A stretch of 64,000 nucleotides of DNA from Chlorocebus sabaeus (taxonomy: Eukaryota > Chordata > Mammalia > Primates > Cercopithecidae). Under the pieces are notes generated by a model, which made no database searches, was not told where the DNA came from, and was given only the letters and a program-made list of their open reading frames with translations. The translations under genes were made by a program, and so were the position numbers. Where the stretch lies: NCBI RefSeq assembly GCF_047675955.1, contig NW_027327633.1:186001-250000 (forward strand), in the 5' to 3' direction. Below, piece by piece: positions 25,501 through 40,076 of the stretch; the first letter of the stretch is position 1, and each line of letters opens with the position of its first letter.

Positions 25501-26832
25501 GAAGGGAAAGATGTAACTCTGTGAAATGAATTAACAGGACACAGAGCAGTTTCTCAGAAAGCTTCTTTCCAGTTTTGAACGGAAGATATTTCCTTTTTCA
25601 CCATAGCCCTCTATGGGCTTCCAAATATCACTTTGCCAATTCCACAAGAACAGCCTTAGCGAAAGACTTCTTGAAGGGAAAGATGTATCTCTGTGAGATG
25701 AATTAACAGAACACAGAGCAGTTTCTCAGAAAGCTTCTTTCCAGTTTTAAACGGAAGATATTTCCTTTTTCACCGTTGCCCTCTATGGGCTTCCAAATAT
25801 CCCTTTGCCAATTCAACAAGAACAGCCTTAGCGAAAGGCTTCTTGAAGGGAAAGATGTAACTCTGTGAGATGAATTAACAGAACTCAGGGCAGTTTCTCA
25901 GAAACCTTCTTTCCAGTTTTGAACGGAAGATATTTCCTTTTTCACCGTAGCCCTCTAGGTGCTTCCAAATATCACTGTACCAATTCCACAAGAACAGCCT
26001 TAGCGAAAGGCTTCTTGAAGGGAAAGATGTAACTCTGTGAGATGAATTAACAGAACACAGAGCAGTTTCTCAGAAAGCTTCTTTCCAGTTTTGAACGGAA
26101 GATATTTCCTTTTTCACCGTAGCCCTATATGGGCCTCCAAATATCCCTTTGTCAATTCCACAAGAACAGCCTCAGCGAAAGGCTTCTTGAAGGGAAAGAT
26201 GTAACTCGTTGAGATGAATTAACAGAACACAGAGCAGTTTCTCAGAAAGCTTCTTTCCAGTTTTGAACGGAAGATATTTCCTTTTTCACCTTTGCCCTCT
26301 ATGGGCTTCCAAATATCACTTTGCCAATTCCACAAGAACAGACTTAGCGAAAGGCTTCTTGAAGGGAAAGATGTAACTCTGTGAGATGAATTAACAGAAC
26401 ACAGAGCAGTTTCTCAGAAAGCTTCTTTCCAGTATTGAACGCAAAATATTTCCTTTTTCACCGTAGCCCTCCATGGGCTTCCAAATATCACTTTGCCAAT
26501 TCCACAAGAACAGCCTTAGCGAAAGGCTTCTTGAAGGGAAATATGTAACTCGGTGACATGAATTAACAGAACACAGAGCAGTTTCTCAGAAAGCTTCTTT
26601 CCAGTATTGAACGCAAGAAATTTCCTTTTTCACCATAGCCCTCTATGTGCTTCCAAATATCACTTTGCCAATTCCACAAGAACAGCCTTAGCGAAAGGCT
26701 TCATGAAGGGAAAGATGTAACTCTGTGAGATGAATTAACAGAACACAGAGCAGTTTCTCAGAAAGCTTCTTTCCAGTTTTGAACGGAAGATATTTCCTTT
26801 TTCACCATAGCCATCTATTGGCTTCCAAATAT
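13589..26832. repeat. HOR copy 2 (77 monomers, 13,244 bp)
   Basis: G-type markers lie at 13611, 17223, 17911, 22899 and 24791 (spacings 21, 4, 29, 11, then 12 to 26855). The unit repeats copy 1 nearly base for base for long stretches, such as 14620-16330 against 860-2570. It has a 3-monomer loss at about 16350 relative to copies 1 and 3, and near 25290 the second G-type pair has collapsed. Its private changes include GATGTCACTCTG near 13990, GATGGAACTC near 14505, AGCGGAAGGC near 14653 and AGAGGTGAATT near 15549. Confidence 0.88.
16330..16370. other. Junction of a 3-monomer deletion in copy 2
   Basis: The sequence follows copy 1 (2570 onward) up to CACTTTGCCAATTC, then reads AACAAGTACAGCC, which in copy 1 lies 516 bp further on (about 3108). 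Three monomers are missing. The marker interval 14620 to 19922 is 5,302 bp, against 5,818 bp for the same interval in copies 1 and 3. ATTCAACAAG is a private change at the join. Confidence 0.8.
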
Positions 26833-29800
26833 CCCTTTGCCAATTCCACAAGAAGAGCCTTAGCGAAAGGATTATTGAAGGGAAAGGTGTAACTCTGTGA
26901 GTTGAATTAACAGAACACAGAGCAGTTTCTCAGAAAGCTTCTTTCCAGTTTTGAACGGAAGATACTTCGTTTTTCACTATAGCCCTCTATGGGCTTCCAA
27001 ATATCCCTTTGCCAATTCCACAAGAACAGCCTTAGAGAATGGCTTATTGAAGGGAAATATGTAACTCTGTGAGATGAATTAAGAGAACACAGAGCAGTTT
27101 CTCAGAAAGCTTCTTTCCAGTTTTGAACGGAAGATATTTCCTTTTTCACCATAGCCCTCTATGGGCTTCCAAATATCACTTTGCCAATACCACAATAACA
27201 GCCTTAGCGAAAGGCTGCTTGAAGGGAAAGATGTAACTCTGTGAGATGAATTAACAGAACACAGAGCAGTTTCTCAGAAAGCTTCTTTCCAGTTTTGAAC
27301 GGAAGATATTTCCTTTTTCACCATAGCCCTCTATGAGCTTCCAAATATCCCTTTGCCAATTCCACAAGAACAGTCTTAGCGAAAGGCTTCTTGAAGGCAA
27401 AGATGTAGCTCTGTGAGATGAATTAACAGAACACAGAGCAGTTTCTCAGAAAGCTTCTTTCCAGTTTTGAACGGAAGATATTTCCTTTTTCACCATAGCC
27501 CTCTATGGGCTTCCAAATATCACTTTGCCAATTCCACAAGAACAGCCTTAGCGAAAGGCTTCTTGAAGGGAAAGATGTAACTCTGTGAGATGAATTAACA
27601 GAACACAGAGCAGTTTCTCAGAAAGCTTCTTTCCAGTATTGAACGCAAGATATTTCCTTTTTCACCATAGCCCTCTATGGGCTTCCAAATATCACTTTGC
27701 CAATTCCACAAGAACAGCCTTAGCGAAAGGCTTCTTGAAGGGAAAGATGTAACTCTGTGAGATGAATTAACAGAACACAGAGCAGTTTCTCAGAAAGCTT
27801 CTTTCCAGTATTGAACGCAAGATATTTCCTTTTTCACCGTAGCCCTCTGTGGCCTTCCAAATATCACTTTGCCAATTCCACAAGAACAGTCTTAGCGAAA
27901 GGCTTCTTGAAGGGAAAGATGTAACTCTGTGAGATGAAATAACAGAACACAGAGCAGTTTCTCAGAAAGCTTCTTTCCAGTTTTGAACGGAAGATATTTC
28001 CTTTTTCACCATAGCCCTGTATGGGCTTCCAAGTATCACTTTGCCAATTCCACAAGAACAGCCTTAGCGAAAGGCTTCTTGAAGGGAAAGATGTAACTCT
28101 GTGAGATGAATTAACAGAACACAGAGCATTTTCTCAGAAATCTTCTTTCCAGTTTTGAACGGAAGATATTTCCTTTTTCACCATAGCCCTATATTGGCTT
28201 CCAAATATCACTTTGCCAATTGCACAAGAACAGCCTTAGCGAAAGGCTTCTTGAAGGGAAAGATGTAACTCTGTGAGATGAATTAACATAACACAGAGCA
28301 GTTTCTCAGAAAGCTTCTTTCCAGTTTTGAAAGGAAAATACTTCCTTTTTCACCATAGCCCTCTAAGGGCTTCCAAATATCCCGTTGCCAATTCCACAAG
28401 AACAGCCTTAGCGAAAGGCTTCTTGAAGGGAAAGATGTAACTCTGTGAGATGAATTAACAGAACGCAGAGCAGTTTCTCAGAAAGCTTCTTTCCAGTTTT
28501 GAACGGAAGATATTTCCTTTTTCACCATTGCCCTCTATGGGCTTCCAAATATCACTTTGCCAATTCCACAAGAACAGCCTAAGAGAAGGGCTTTTTGAAG
28601 GGAAAGATGTAAGTCTGTGAGATGAATTAACAGAACACAGAGCAGTTTCTCAGAAAGCTTCTTTCCAGTTTTGAACGGAAGATACTTCCTTTTTCACCAT
28701 AGCCCTCTATGGGCTTCCAAATATCACTTTGCCCATTCCACAAGAACAGCCTTAGCGAAAGGCTTCTTGAAGGGAAAGATGTAACTCTTAGAGATGAATT
28801 AACAGAACACAGAGCAGTTTCTCAGAAAGCTTCTTTCCAGTTTTGAACGGAAGATATTTCCTTTATCACCATAGCAATCTACGGGCTTCCAAATATCACT
28901 TTGCCAATTCCACAAGAACAGCCTTAGCGAAGGTCTTATTGAAGGGAAAGATGTAACTCTGTGAGATGAATTAACAGAACACAGATCAGTTTCTCAGAAA
29001 GCTTCTTTCCAGTTTTGAACGGAAGATATTTCCTTTTTCACCATAGCCCTCTATGGGCTTCCAAACATCACTTTGCCAATTCCATAAGAACAACCTTAGC
29101 GAAAGGCTTCTTGAAGTTAAAGATATAACTCTCTGAGATGAATTAACAGAACACAGAGCAGTTTCTCAGAAAGCTTCTTTCCAGTTTTGAACGGAAGTTA
29201 TTTCCTTTTTCACAATAGCCCTCTATGGGCTTCCAAATATCCCTTTGCCAAATCCACAAGAACAGCCTTAGCGAAAGGCTTCTTGAAGGGAAAGATGTAA
29301 CTCTGAGAGATGAATTAACAGAACACAGAGCAGTTTCTCAGAAAGCTTCTTTCCAGTTTTGAACGGAAGATATTTCCTTTTTCACCATAGCCCTCTATGG
29401 GCTTCCAAATATCACTTTGCCAATTCCACAAGAACAGACTTAGCGAAAGGCTTCTTGAAGGGAAAGATGTAACTCTGTGAGATGAATTAACAGAACACAG
29501 AGCAGTTTCTCAGAAAGCTTCTTTCCAATATTGAACGCAAGATATTTCCTTTTTCACCGTAGCCCTCCATGGGCTTCCAAATATCACTTTGCCAATTCCA
29601 CAAGAACAGCCTTAGCGAAAGGCTTCTTGAAGGGAAATATGTAACTCGGTGAGATGAATTAACAGAACACAGAGCAGTTTCTCAGAAAGCTTCTTTCCAG
29701 TATTGAACGCAAGATATTTCCTTTTTCACCATAGCCCTCTATGTGCTTCCAAATATCACTTTGCCAATTCCACAAGAACAGCCTTAGCGAAAGGCTTCAT

Positions 29801-32800
29801 GAAGGGAAAGATGTAACTCTGTGAGATGAATTAACAGAACACAGAGCAGTTTCTCAGAAAGCTTCTTTCCAGTTTTGAACGGAAGATATTTCCTTTTTCA
29901 CCATAGCCTTCTATGGGCTTCCAAATATCCCTTTGCCAATTCCACAAGAACAGCCTTAGCGAAAGGCTTCTTGAAGGGAAAGATGTAACTCTGTGAGATG
30001 AATTAACAGAACACAGAGCAGTTTCTCAGAAAGCTTCTTTCCAGTTTTGAACGGAAGATATTTCCTTTTTCACCATAGCCCTATATGGGCCTCCAAATAT
30101 CCCTTTGCCAATTCCACAAGTACAGCCTTAGCGAAAGGCTTCTTGAAGGGAAAGATGTAACTCTGTGAGATGAATTAACAGAACACAGAGCAGTTTCTCA
30201 GAAAGCTTCTTTCCAGTTTTGAACGGAAGATATTTCCTTTTTCACCATAGCCCTCTATGGGCTTCCAAATATCACTTTGCCAACTCCACAAGAACAGCCT
30301 TAGCGAAAGGCTTCTTGAAGGGAAAGATGTAACTCTGTGAGATGAATTAACAGAACACAGAGCAGTTTCTCAGAAAGCTTCTTTCCAGTTTTGAACGGAA
30401 GTTATTTCCTTTTTCACTATAGCCCTCTATGGGCTTCCAAATATCCCTTTGCCAATTCCACAAGAACAGCCTTAGCGAAAGGCTTCTTGAAGGGAAAGAT
30501 GTAACTCTGTGAGATGAATTAACAGAACACAGAGCAGTTTCTCAGAAAGCTTCTTTCCAGTTTTGAACGGAAGATATTTCCTTTTTCACCATAGCCCTCT
30601 ATGGGCTTCCAAATATCACTTTGCCAATTCCACAAGAACAGACTTAGCGAAAGGCTTCTTGAAGGGAAAGATGTAACTCTGTGAGATGAATTAACAGAAC
30701 ACAGAGCAGTTTCTCAGAAAGCTTCTTTCCAGTATTGAACGCAAAATATTTCCTTTTTCACCGTAGCCCTCCATGGGCTTCCAAATATCACTTTGCCAAT
30801 TCCACAAGAACAGCCTTACCGAAAGGCTTCTTGAAGGGAAATATGTAACTCGGTGAGATGAATTAACAGAACACAGAGCAGTTTCTCAGAAAGCTTCTTT
30901 CCAGTTTTGAACGGAAGATATTTCCTTTTTCACCATAGCCATCTATGGGCTTCCAAATATCCCTTTGCCAATTCCACAAGAAGAGCCTTAGCGAAAGGAT
31001 TATTGAAGGGAAAGGTGTAACTCTGTGAGTTGAATTAACAGAACACAGAGCAGTTTCTCAGAAAGCTTCTTTCCAGTTTTGAACGGAAGATACTTCGTTT
31101 TTCACTATAGCCCTCTATGGGCTTCCAAATATCCCTTTGCCAATTCCACAAGAACAGCCTTAGAGAAGGGCTTATTGAAGGGAAATATGTAACTCTGTGA
31201 GATGAATTAAGAGAACACAGAGCAGTTTCTCAGAAAGCTTCTTTCCAGTTTTGAACGGAAGATATTTCCTTTTTCACCATAGCCCTCTATGGGCTTCCAA
31301 ATATCACTTTGCCAATACCACAATAACAGCCTTAGCGAAAGGCTTCTTGAAGGGAAAGATGTAACTCTGTGAGATGAATTAACAGAACACAGAGCAGTTT
31401 CTCAGAAAGCTTCTTTCCAGTATTGAACGCAAGAAATTTCCTTTTTCACCATAGCCCTCTATGTGCTTCCAAATATCCCTTTGCCAATTCCACAAGAACA
31501 GCCTTAGCGAAAGGCTTCATGAAGGGAAAGATGTAACTCTGTGAGATGAATTAACAGAACACAGAGCAGTTTCTCAGAAAGCTTCTTTCCAGTTTTGAAC
31601 GGAAGATATTTCCTTTTTCACCATAGCCATCTATGGGCTTCCAAATATCCCTTTGCCAATTCCACAAGAAGAGCCTTAGCGACAGGATTATTGAAGGGAA
31701 AGGTGTAACTCTGTGAGTTGAATTAACAGAACACAGAGCAGTTTCTCAGAAAGCTTCTTTCCAGTTTTGAACGGAAGATACTTCGTTTTTCACTATAGCC
31801 CTCTATGGGCTTCCAAATATCCCTTTGCCAATTCCACAAGAACAGCCTTAGAGAAGGGCTTATTGAAGGGAAATATGTAACTCTGTGAGATGAATTAAGA
31901 GAACACAGAGCAGTTTCTCAGAAAGCTTCTTTCCAGTTTTGAACGGAAGATATTTCCTTTTTCACCATAGCCCTCTATGGGCTTCCAAATATCACTTTGC
32001 CAATACCACAATAACAGCCTTAGCGAAAGGCTGCTTGAAGGGAAAGATGTAACTCTGTGAGATGAATTAACAGAACACAGAGCAGTTTCTCAGAAAGCTT
32101 CTTTCCAGTTTTGAACGGAAGATATTTCCTTTTTCACCATAGCCCTCTATGAGCTTCCAAATATCCCTTTGCCAATTCCACAAGAACAGTCTTAGCGAAA
32201 GGCTTCTTGAAGGGAAAGATGTAACTCTGTGAGATGAATTAACAGAACACAGAGCAGTTTCTCAGAAAGCTTCTTTCCAGTTTTGAACGGAAGATATTTC
32301 CTTTTTCACCATAGCCATCTATGGGCTTCCAAATATCCCTTTGCCTATTCCACAAGAACAGCCTTAGCGAAAGGCTTCTTGAAGGGAAAGATGTAACTCT
32401 GAGAGATGAATTAACAGAACACAGAGCAGTTTCTCAGAAAGCTTCTTTCCAGTTTTGAACGGAAGATATTTCCTTTTTCACCATAGCCCTCTATGGGCTT
32501 CCAAATATCACTTTGCCAATTCCACAAGAACAGACTTAGCGAAAGGCTTCTTGAAGGGAAAGATGTAACTCTGTGAGATGAATTAACAGAACACAGAGCA
32601 GTTTCTCAGAAAGCTTCTTTCCAATATTGAACGCAAGATATTTCCTTTTTCACCGTAGCCCTCCATGGGCTTCCAAATATCACTTTGCCAATTCCACAAG
32701 AACAGCCTTAGCGAAAGGCTTCTTGAAGGGAAATATGTAACTCGGTGAGATGAATTAACAGAACACAGAGCAGTTTCTCAGAAAGCTTCTTTCCAGTATT

Positions 32801-35800
32801 GAACGCAAGATATTTCCTTTTTCACCATAGCCCTCTATGTGCTTCCAAATATCACTTTGCCAATTCCACAAGAACAGCCTTAGCGAAAGGCTTCATGAAG
32901 GGAAAGATGTAACTCTGTGAGATGAATTAACAGAACACAGAGCAGTTTCTCAGAAAGCTTCTTTCCAGTTTTGAACGGAAGATATTTCCTTTTTCACCAT
33001 AGCCATCTATGGGCTTCCAAATATCCCTTTGCCAATTCCACAAGAACAGCCTTAGCGAAAGGCTTCTTGAAGGGAAAGATGTAACTCTGGGAGATGAATT
33101 AACAGAACACAGAGCAGTTTCTCAGAAAGCTTCTTTCCAGTTTTGAACGGAAGATATTTCCTTTTTCACCATAGCCCTCTATGGGCTTCCAAATATCCCT
33201 TTGCCATTTCCACAAGAACAGCCTTAGCGAAAGGCTTCTGGAAGGGAAAGATGTAACTCTGTGAGATGAATTAACAGAACACAGAGCAGTTTCTCAGAAA
33301 GCTTCTTTCCAGTTTTGAACGTAAGATATTTCCTTTTTCACCATAGCCCTCTATGGGCTTCCAAATATCACTTTGCCAACTCCACAAGAACAGCCTTAGC
33401 GAAAGGCTTCTTGAAGGGAAAGATGTAACACTGTGGGTTGAATTAACAGAACAAAGAGCAGTTTCTCAGAAAGCTTCTTTCCAGTTTTGAACGGAAGATA
33501 TTTCGTTTTTCACCATAGCCCTCTATGGGCTTCCAAATATCATTTTGCCAACTCCACAAGAACAGCCTCAGCGAAAGGTTTCTTGAAGGGAAAGATGTAA
33601 CTCTGTGATTTGAATTAACAGAACACAGAGCAGTTTCTCAGAAAGCTTCTCTCCAGTTTTGAACGGAAGATACTTCCTTTTTCACCATAGCCCTCTATGG
33701 GCTTCCAAATATCCCTTTGCCAACTCCACAAGAACAGCCTTAGCGAAAGGCTTCTTGAATTGAATGATGTAACTCTGTGAGATGAAATAACAGAACACAG
33801 AGCAGTTTCTCAGAAAGTTTCTTTCCAGTATTGAACGCAAGATATTTCCTTTTTCACCGTAGTCCTCTGTGGCCTTCCAAATATCACTTTGCCAATTCCA
33901 CAAGAACAGTCTTAGCGAAAGGCTTCTTGAAGGCAAAGATGTAGCTCTGTGAGATGAATTAACAGAACACAGAGCAGTTTCTCAGAAAGCTTCTTTCCAG
34001 TTTTGAACGGAAGATATTTCCTTTTTCACCATAGCCCTCTATGGGCTTCCAAATATCCCTTTGCCAATTCCACAAGAACAGCCTGAGCGAAAGGCTTCTT
34101 GAAGGGAAAGATGTAACTATGTGAGATGAATTAACAGAACACAGAGCAGTTTCTCAGAAAGCTTCTTTCCAGTATTGAACGCAAGATATTTCCTTTTTTC
34201 AGTATCCCTCCATGGACTTCCAAATATCACTTTGCCAATTCCAAAAGAACAGCCTTAGCGAAAGGCTTCTTGAAGGGAAAGATGTAACTCTGTGAGATGA
34301 ATTAAAAGAACACAGAGCAGTTTCTCAGAAATCTTCTTTCCAGTTTTTAACGGAAGATATTTCCTTTTTCACCATAGCCCTATATGGGCTTCCAAATATC
34401 ACTTTGCCAATTCCACAAGAACAGCCTTAGCGAAAGGCTTCTTTAAGGGAAAGATGTAACTCTGTGAGATGAATTAACAGAACAGAGAGCAGTTTCTCAG
34501 AAAGCTTCTTTCCAGTTTTGAAAGGAAGATACTTCCTTTTTCACCATAGCCCTCTATGGGCTTCCAAATATCCCTTTGCCCATTCCACAAGAACAGCCTT
34601 AGCGAAAGGCTTCTTGAAGGGAAAGATGTAACTCTGTGAGAAAAATTAACAGAACACAGAGCAGTTTCTCAGAAAGCATCTTTCCAGTTTTGAACGGAGG
34701 ATACTTCCTTTTTTCACCATAGGCCTCTATGGGCTTCCAAATATCACTTTGCCAATTCCACAAGAACAGCCTTAGCGATAGGGTTCTTGAAGGGAAAGAT
34801 GTAACTCGGTGAGATGAATTAACGGAACACAGAGCAGTTTCTCAGAAAGCTTCTTTCCAGTTTTGAACGGAAGTTATTTCCTTTTTCACCATAGCCCTCT
34901 ATGGGCTTCCAAATATCACTTTGCCAATTCCACAAGAACAGCCTTAGCGAAAGGCTTCTTGAAGGGAAAGATGTAATTCTGTGCCATGAATTAACAGAAC
35001 ACAGAGCAGTTTCTCAGAAAGCTTCTTTCCAATATTGAACGCAAGATATTTCCTTTTTCACAGTAGCCCTCCATGGTCTTCCAAATATCACTTTGCAAGT
35101 TCCACAAGAACAGCCTTAGCGAAAGGCTTCTTGAAGGGAAAGATGTAACTCTGTGAGATGAATTAACAGAACACAGAGCAGTTTCTCAGAAAGCTTCTTT
35201 CCAGTTTTGAACGGAAGATAATTCCTTTATCACCATAGCAATCTACGGGCTTCCAAATATCACTTTGCCAATTCCACAAGAACAGCCTTAGCGAAGGTCT
35301 TATTGAAGGGAAAGATGTAACTCTGTGAGATGAATTAACAGAACACAGAGCAGTTTCTCGGAAAGCTTCTTTCCAGTTTTGAACGGAAGATATTTCCTTT
35401 TTCACCATAGCCCTCTATGGGCTTCCAAATATCACTTTGCCAATTCCATAAGAACAACCTTAGCGAAAGGCTTCTTGAAGGGAAAGATGTAACTCTCTGA
35501 GATGAATTAACAGAACACAGAGCAGTTTCTCAGAAAGCTTCTTTCCAGTTTTGAACGGAAGTTATTTCCTTTTTCACAATAGCCCTCTATGGGCTTCCAA
35601 ATATCCCTTTGCCAAATCCACAAGAACAGCCTTAGCGAAAGGCTTCTTGAAGGGAAAGATGTAACTCTCTGAGATGAATTAACAGAACACAGAGCAGTTT
35701 CTCAGAAAGCTTCTTTCCAGTTTTGAACGGAAGATATTTCCTTTTTCACCATAGCCCTCTATGGGCTTCCAAATATCCCTTTGCCAATTCCACAAGAACA

Positions 35801-38800
35801 GCCTTAGCGAAAGGCTTCTTGAAGGGAAAGATGTAACTCTGTGAGATGAATTAACAGAACACAGAGCAGTTTCTCAGAAAGCTTCTTTCCAGTTTTGAAC
35901 GGAAGATATTTCCTTTTTCACCATAGCCCTATATGGGCCTCCAAATATCCCTTTGCCAATTCCACAAGTACAGCCTTAGCGAAAGGCTTCTTGAAGGGAA
36001 AGATGTAACTCTGTGAGATGAATTAACAGAACACAGAGCAGTTTCTCAGAAAGCTTCTTTCCAGTTTTGAACGGAAGATATTTCCTTTTTCACCATAGCC
36101 CTCTATGGGCTTCCAAATATCCCTTTGCCAATTCCACAAGAACAGCCTTAGCGAAAGGCTTCTTGAAGGGAAAGATGTAACTCTGTGAGATGAATTAACA
36201 GAACACAGAGCAGTTTCTCAGAAAGCTTCTTTCCAGTTTTGAACGGAAGATATTTCCTTTTTCACCATAGCCCTATATGGGCCTCCAAATATCCCTTTGC
36301 CAATTCCACAAGTACAGCCTTAGCGAAAGGCTTCTTGAAGGGAAAGATGTAACTCTGTGAGATGAATTAACAGAACACAGAGCAGTTTCTCAGAAAGCTT
36401 CTTTCCAGTTTTGAACGGAAGATATTTCCTTTTTCACCATAGCCCTCTATGGGCTTCCAAATATCACTTTGCCAACTCCACAAGAACAGCCTTAGCGAAA
36501 GGCTTCTTGAAGGGAAAGATGTAACTCTGTGAGATGAATTAACAGAACACAGAGCAGTTTCTCAGAAAGCTTCTTTCCAGTTTTGAACGGAAGTTATTTC
36601 CTTTTTCACTATAGCCCTCTATGGGCTTCCAAATATCCCTTTGCCAATTCCACAAGAACAGCCTTAGCGAAAGGCTTCTTGAAGGGAAAGATGTAACTCT
36701 GTGAGATGAATTAACAGAACACAGAGCAGTTTCTCAGAAAGCTTCTTTCCAGTTTTGAACGGAAGATATTTCCTTTTTCACCATAGCCCTCTATGGGCTT
36801 CCAAATATCACTTTGCCAATTCCACAAGAACAGACTTAGCGAAAGGCTTCTTGAAGGGAAAGATGTAACTCTGTGAGATGAATTAACAGAACACAGAGCA
36901 GTTTCTCAGAAAGCTTCTTTCCAGTATTGAACGCAAAATATTTCCTTTTTCACCGTAGCCCTCCATGGGCTTCCAAATATCACTTTGCCAATTCCACAAG
37001 AACAGCCTTACCGAAAGGCTTCTTGAAGGGAAATATGTAACTCGGTGAGATGAATTAACAGAACACAGAGCAGTTTCTCAGAAAGCTTCTTTCCAGTATT
37101 GAACGCAAGAAATTTCCTTTTTCACCATAGCCCTCTATGTGCTTCCAAATATCACTTTGCCAATTCCACAAGAACAGCCTTAGCGAAAGGCTTCATGAAG
37201 GGAAAGATGTAACTCTGTGAGATGAATTAACAGAACACAGAGCAGTTTCTCAGAAAGCTTCTTTCCAGTTTTGAACGGAAGATATTTCCTTTTTCACCAT
37301 AGCCATCTATGGGCTTCCAAATATCCCTTTGCCAATTCCACAAGAAGAGCCTTAGCGAAAGGATTATTGAAGGGAAAGGTGTAACTCTGTGAGTTGAATT
37401 AACAGAACACAGAGCAGTTTCTCAGAAAGCTTCTTTCCAGTTTTGAACGGAAGATACTTCGTTTTTCACTATAGCCCTCTATGGGCTTCCAAATATCCCT
37501 TTGCCAATTCCACAAGAACAGCCTTAGAGAAGGGCTTATTGAAGGGAAATATGTAACTCTGTGAGATGAATTAAGAGAACACAGAGCAGTTTCTCAGAAA
37601 GCTTCTTTCCAGTTTTGAACGGAAGATATTTCCTTTTTCACCATAGCCCTCTATGGGCTTCCAAATATCACTTTGCCAGTACCACAATAACAGCCTTAGC
37701 GAAAGGCTTCTTGAAGGGAAAGATGTAACTCTGTGAGATGAATTAACAGAACACAGAGCAGTTTCTCAGAAAGCTTCTTTCCAGTATTGAACGCAAGAAA
37801 TTTCCTTTTTCACCATAGCCCTCTATGTGCTTCCAAATATCACTTTGCCAATTCCACAAGAACAGCCTTAGCGAAAGGCTTCATGAAGGGAAAGATGTAA
37901 CTCTGTGAGATGAATTAACAGAACACAGAGCAGTTTCTCAGAAAGCTTCTTTCCAGTTTTGAACGGAAGATATTTCCTTTTTCACCATAGCCATCTATGG
38001 GCTTCCAAATATCCCTTTGCCAATTCCACAAGAAGAGCCTTAGCGACAGGATTATTGAAGGGAAAGGTGTAACTCTGTGAGTTGAATTAACAGAACACAG
38101 AGCAGTTTCTCAGAAAGCTTCTTTCCAGTTTTGAACGGAAGATACTTCGTTTTTCACTATAGCCCTCTATGGGCTTCCAAATATCCCTTTGCCAATTCCA
38201 CAAGAACAGCCTTAGAGAAGGGCTTATTGAAGGGAAATATGTAACTCCGTGAGATGAATTAAGAGAACACAGAGCAGTTTCTCAGAAAGCTTCTTTCCAG
38301 TTTTGAACGGAAGATATTTCCTTTTTCACCATAGCCCTATATGGGCCTCCAAATATCCCTTTGCCAATTCCACAAGTACAGCCTTAGCGAAAGGCTTCTT
38401 GAAGGGAAAGATGTAACTCTGTGAGATGAATTAACAGAACACAGAGCAGTTTCTCAGAAAGCTTCTTTCCAGTTTTGAACGGAAGATATTTCCTTTTTCA
38501 CCATAGCCCTCTATGGGCTTCCAAATATCACTTTGCCAACTCCACAAGAACAGCCTTAGCGAAAGGCTTCTTGAAGGGAAAGATGTAACTCTGTGAGATG
38601 AATTAACAGAACACAGAGCAGTTTCTCAGAAAGCTTCTTTCCAGTTTTGAACGGAAGTTATTTCCTTTTTCACTATAGCCCTCTATGGGCTTCCAAATAT
38701 CCCTTTGCCAATTCCACAAGAACAGCCTTAGGGAAAGGCTTCTTGAAGGGAAAGATGTAACTCTGTGAAATGAATTAACAGGACACAGAGCAGTTTCTCA

Positions 38801-40076
38801 GAAAGCTTCTTTCCAGTTTTGAACGGAAGATATTTCCTTTTTCACCATAGCCCTCTATGGGCTTCCAAATATCACTTTGCCAATTCCACAAGAACAGCCT
38901 TAGCGAAAGACTTCTTGAAGGGAAAGATGTATCTCTGTGAGATGAATTAACAGAACACAGAGCAGTTTCTCAGAAAGCTTCTTTCCAGTTTTAAACGGAA
39001 GATATTTCCTTTTTCACCGTTGCCCTCTATGGGCTTCCAAATATCCCTTTGCCAATTCAACAAGAACAGCCTTAGCGAAAGGCTTCTTGAAGGGAAAGAT
39101 GTAACTCTGTGAGATGAATTAACAGAACTCAGGGCAGTTTCTCAGAAACCTTCTTTCCAGTTTTGAACGGAAGATATTTCCTTTTTCACCGTAGCCCTCT
39201 AGGTGCTTCCAAATATCACTGTACCAATTCCACAAGAACAGCCTTAGCGAAAGGCTTCTTGAAGGGAAAGATGTAACTCTGTGAGATGAATTAACAGAAC
39301 ACAGAGCAGTTTCTCAGAAAGCTTCTTTCCAGTTTTGAACGGAAGATATTTCCTTTTTCACCGTAGCCCTATATGGGCCTCCAAATATCCCTTTGTCAAT
39401 TCCACAAGAACAGCCTCAGCGAAAGGCTTCTTGAAGGGAAAGATGTAACTCGTTGAGATGAATTAACAGAACACAGAGCAGTTTCTCAGAAAGCTTCTTT
39501 CCAGTTTTGAACGGAAGATATTTCCTTTTTCACCTTTGCCCTCTATGGGCTTCCAAATATCACTTTGCCAATTCCACAAGAACAGACTTAGCGAAAGGCT
39601 TCTTGAAGGGAAAGATGTAACTCTGTGAGATGAATTAACAGAACACAGAGCAGTTTCTCAGAAAGCTTCTTTCCAGTATTGAACGCAAAATATTTCCTTT
39701 TTCACCGTAGCCCTCCATGGGCTTCCAAATATCACTTTGCCAATTCCACAAGAACAGCCTTAGCGAAAGGCTTCTTGAAGGGAAATATGTAACTCGGTGA
39801 CATGAATTAACAGAACACAGAGCAGTTTCTCAGAAAGCTTCTTTCCAGTATTGAACGCAAGAAATTTCCTTTTTCACCATAGCCCTCTATGTGCTTCCAA
39901 ATATCACTTTGCCAATTCCACAAGAACAGCCTTAGCGAAAGGCTTCATGAAGGGAAAGATGTAACTCTGTGAGATGAATTAACAGAACACAGAGCAGTTT
40001 CTCAGAAAGCTTCTTTCCAGTTTTGAACGGAAGATATTTCCTTTTTCACCATAGCCATCTATTGGCTTCCAAATAT
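26833..40076. repeat. HOR copy 3 (77 monomers, 13,244 bp)
   Basis: G-type markers lie at 26855, 30983, 31671, 37347 and 38035 (spacings 24, 4, 33, 4, then 12 to 40099). The length equals copy 2, but the same total is reached differently: copy 3 keeps the three monomers that copy 2 lost near 16350 and is three shorter in its second half, near 35.8-37.3 kb. There the G-R-N block found at 9655 and 22899 is absent and a 2-monomer block is duplicated. It shares the G-to-T change at 27040 with the segments that begin at 40077 and 43173, marking them as close relatives. Confidence 0.88.
35930..36480. repeat. 2-monomer (344-bp) tandem duplication
   Basis: The marker pair CCTATATGGGCCTCC and CACAAGTACAGCC occurs near 35930-35970 and again 344 bp later near 36274-36311, with an ordinary monomer between. 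The equivalent stretch in copy 1 (about 3080-3110) has it once. The block belongs only to copy 3 and sits where that copy has lost the G-R-N block seen near 9655 in copy 1. Confidence 0.75.
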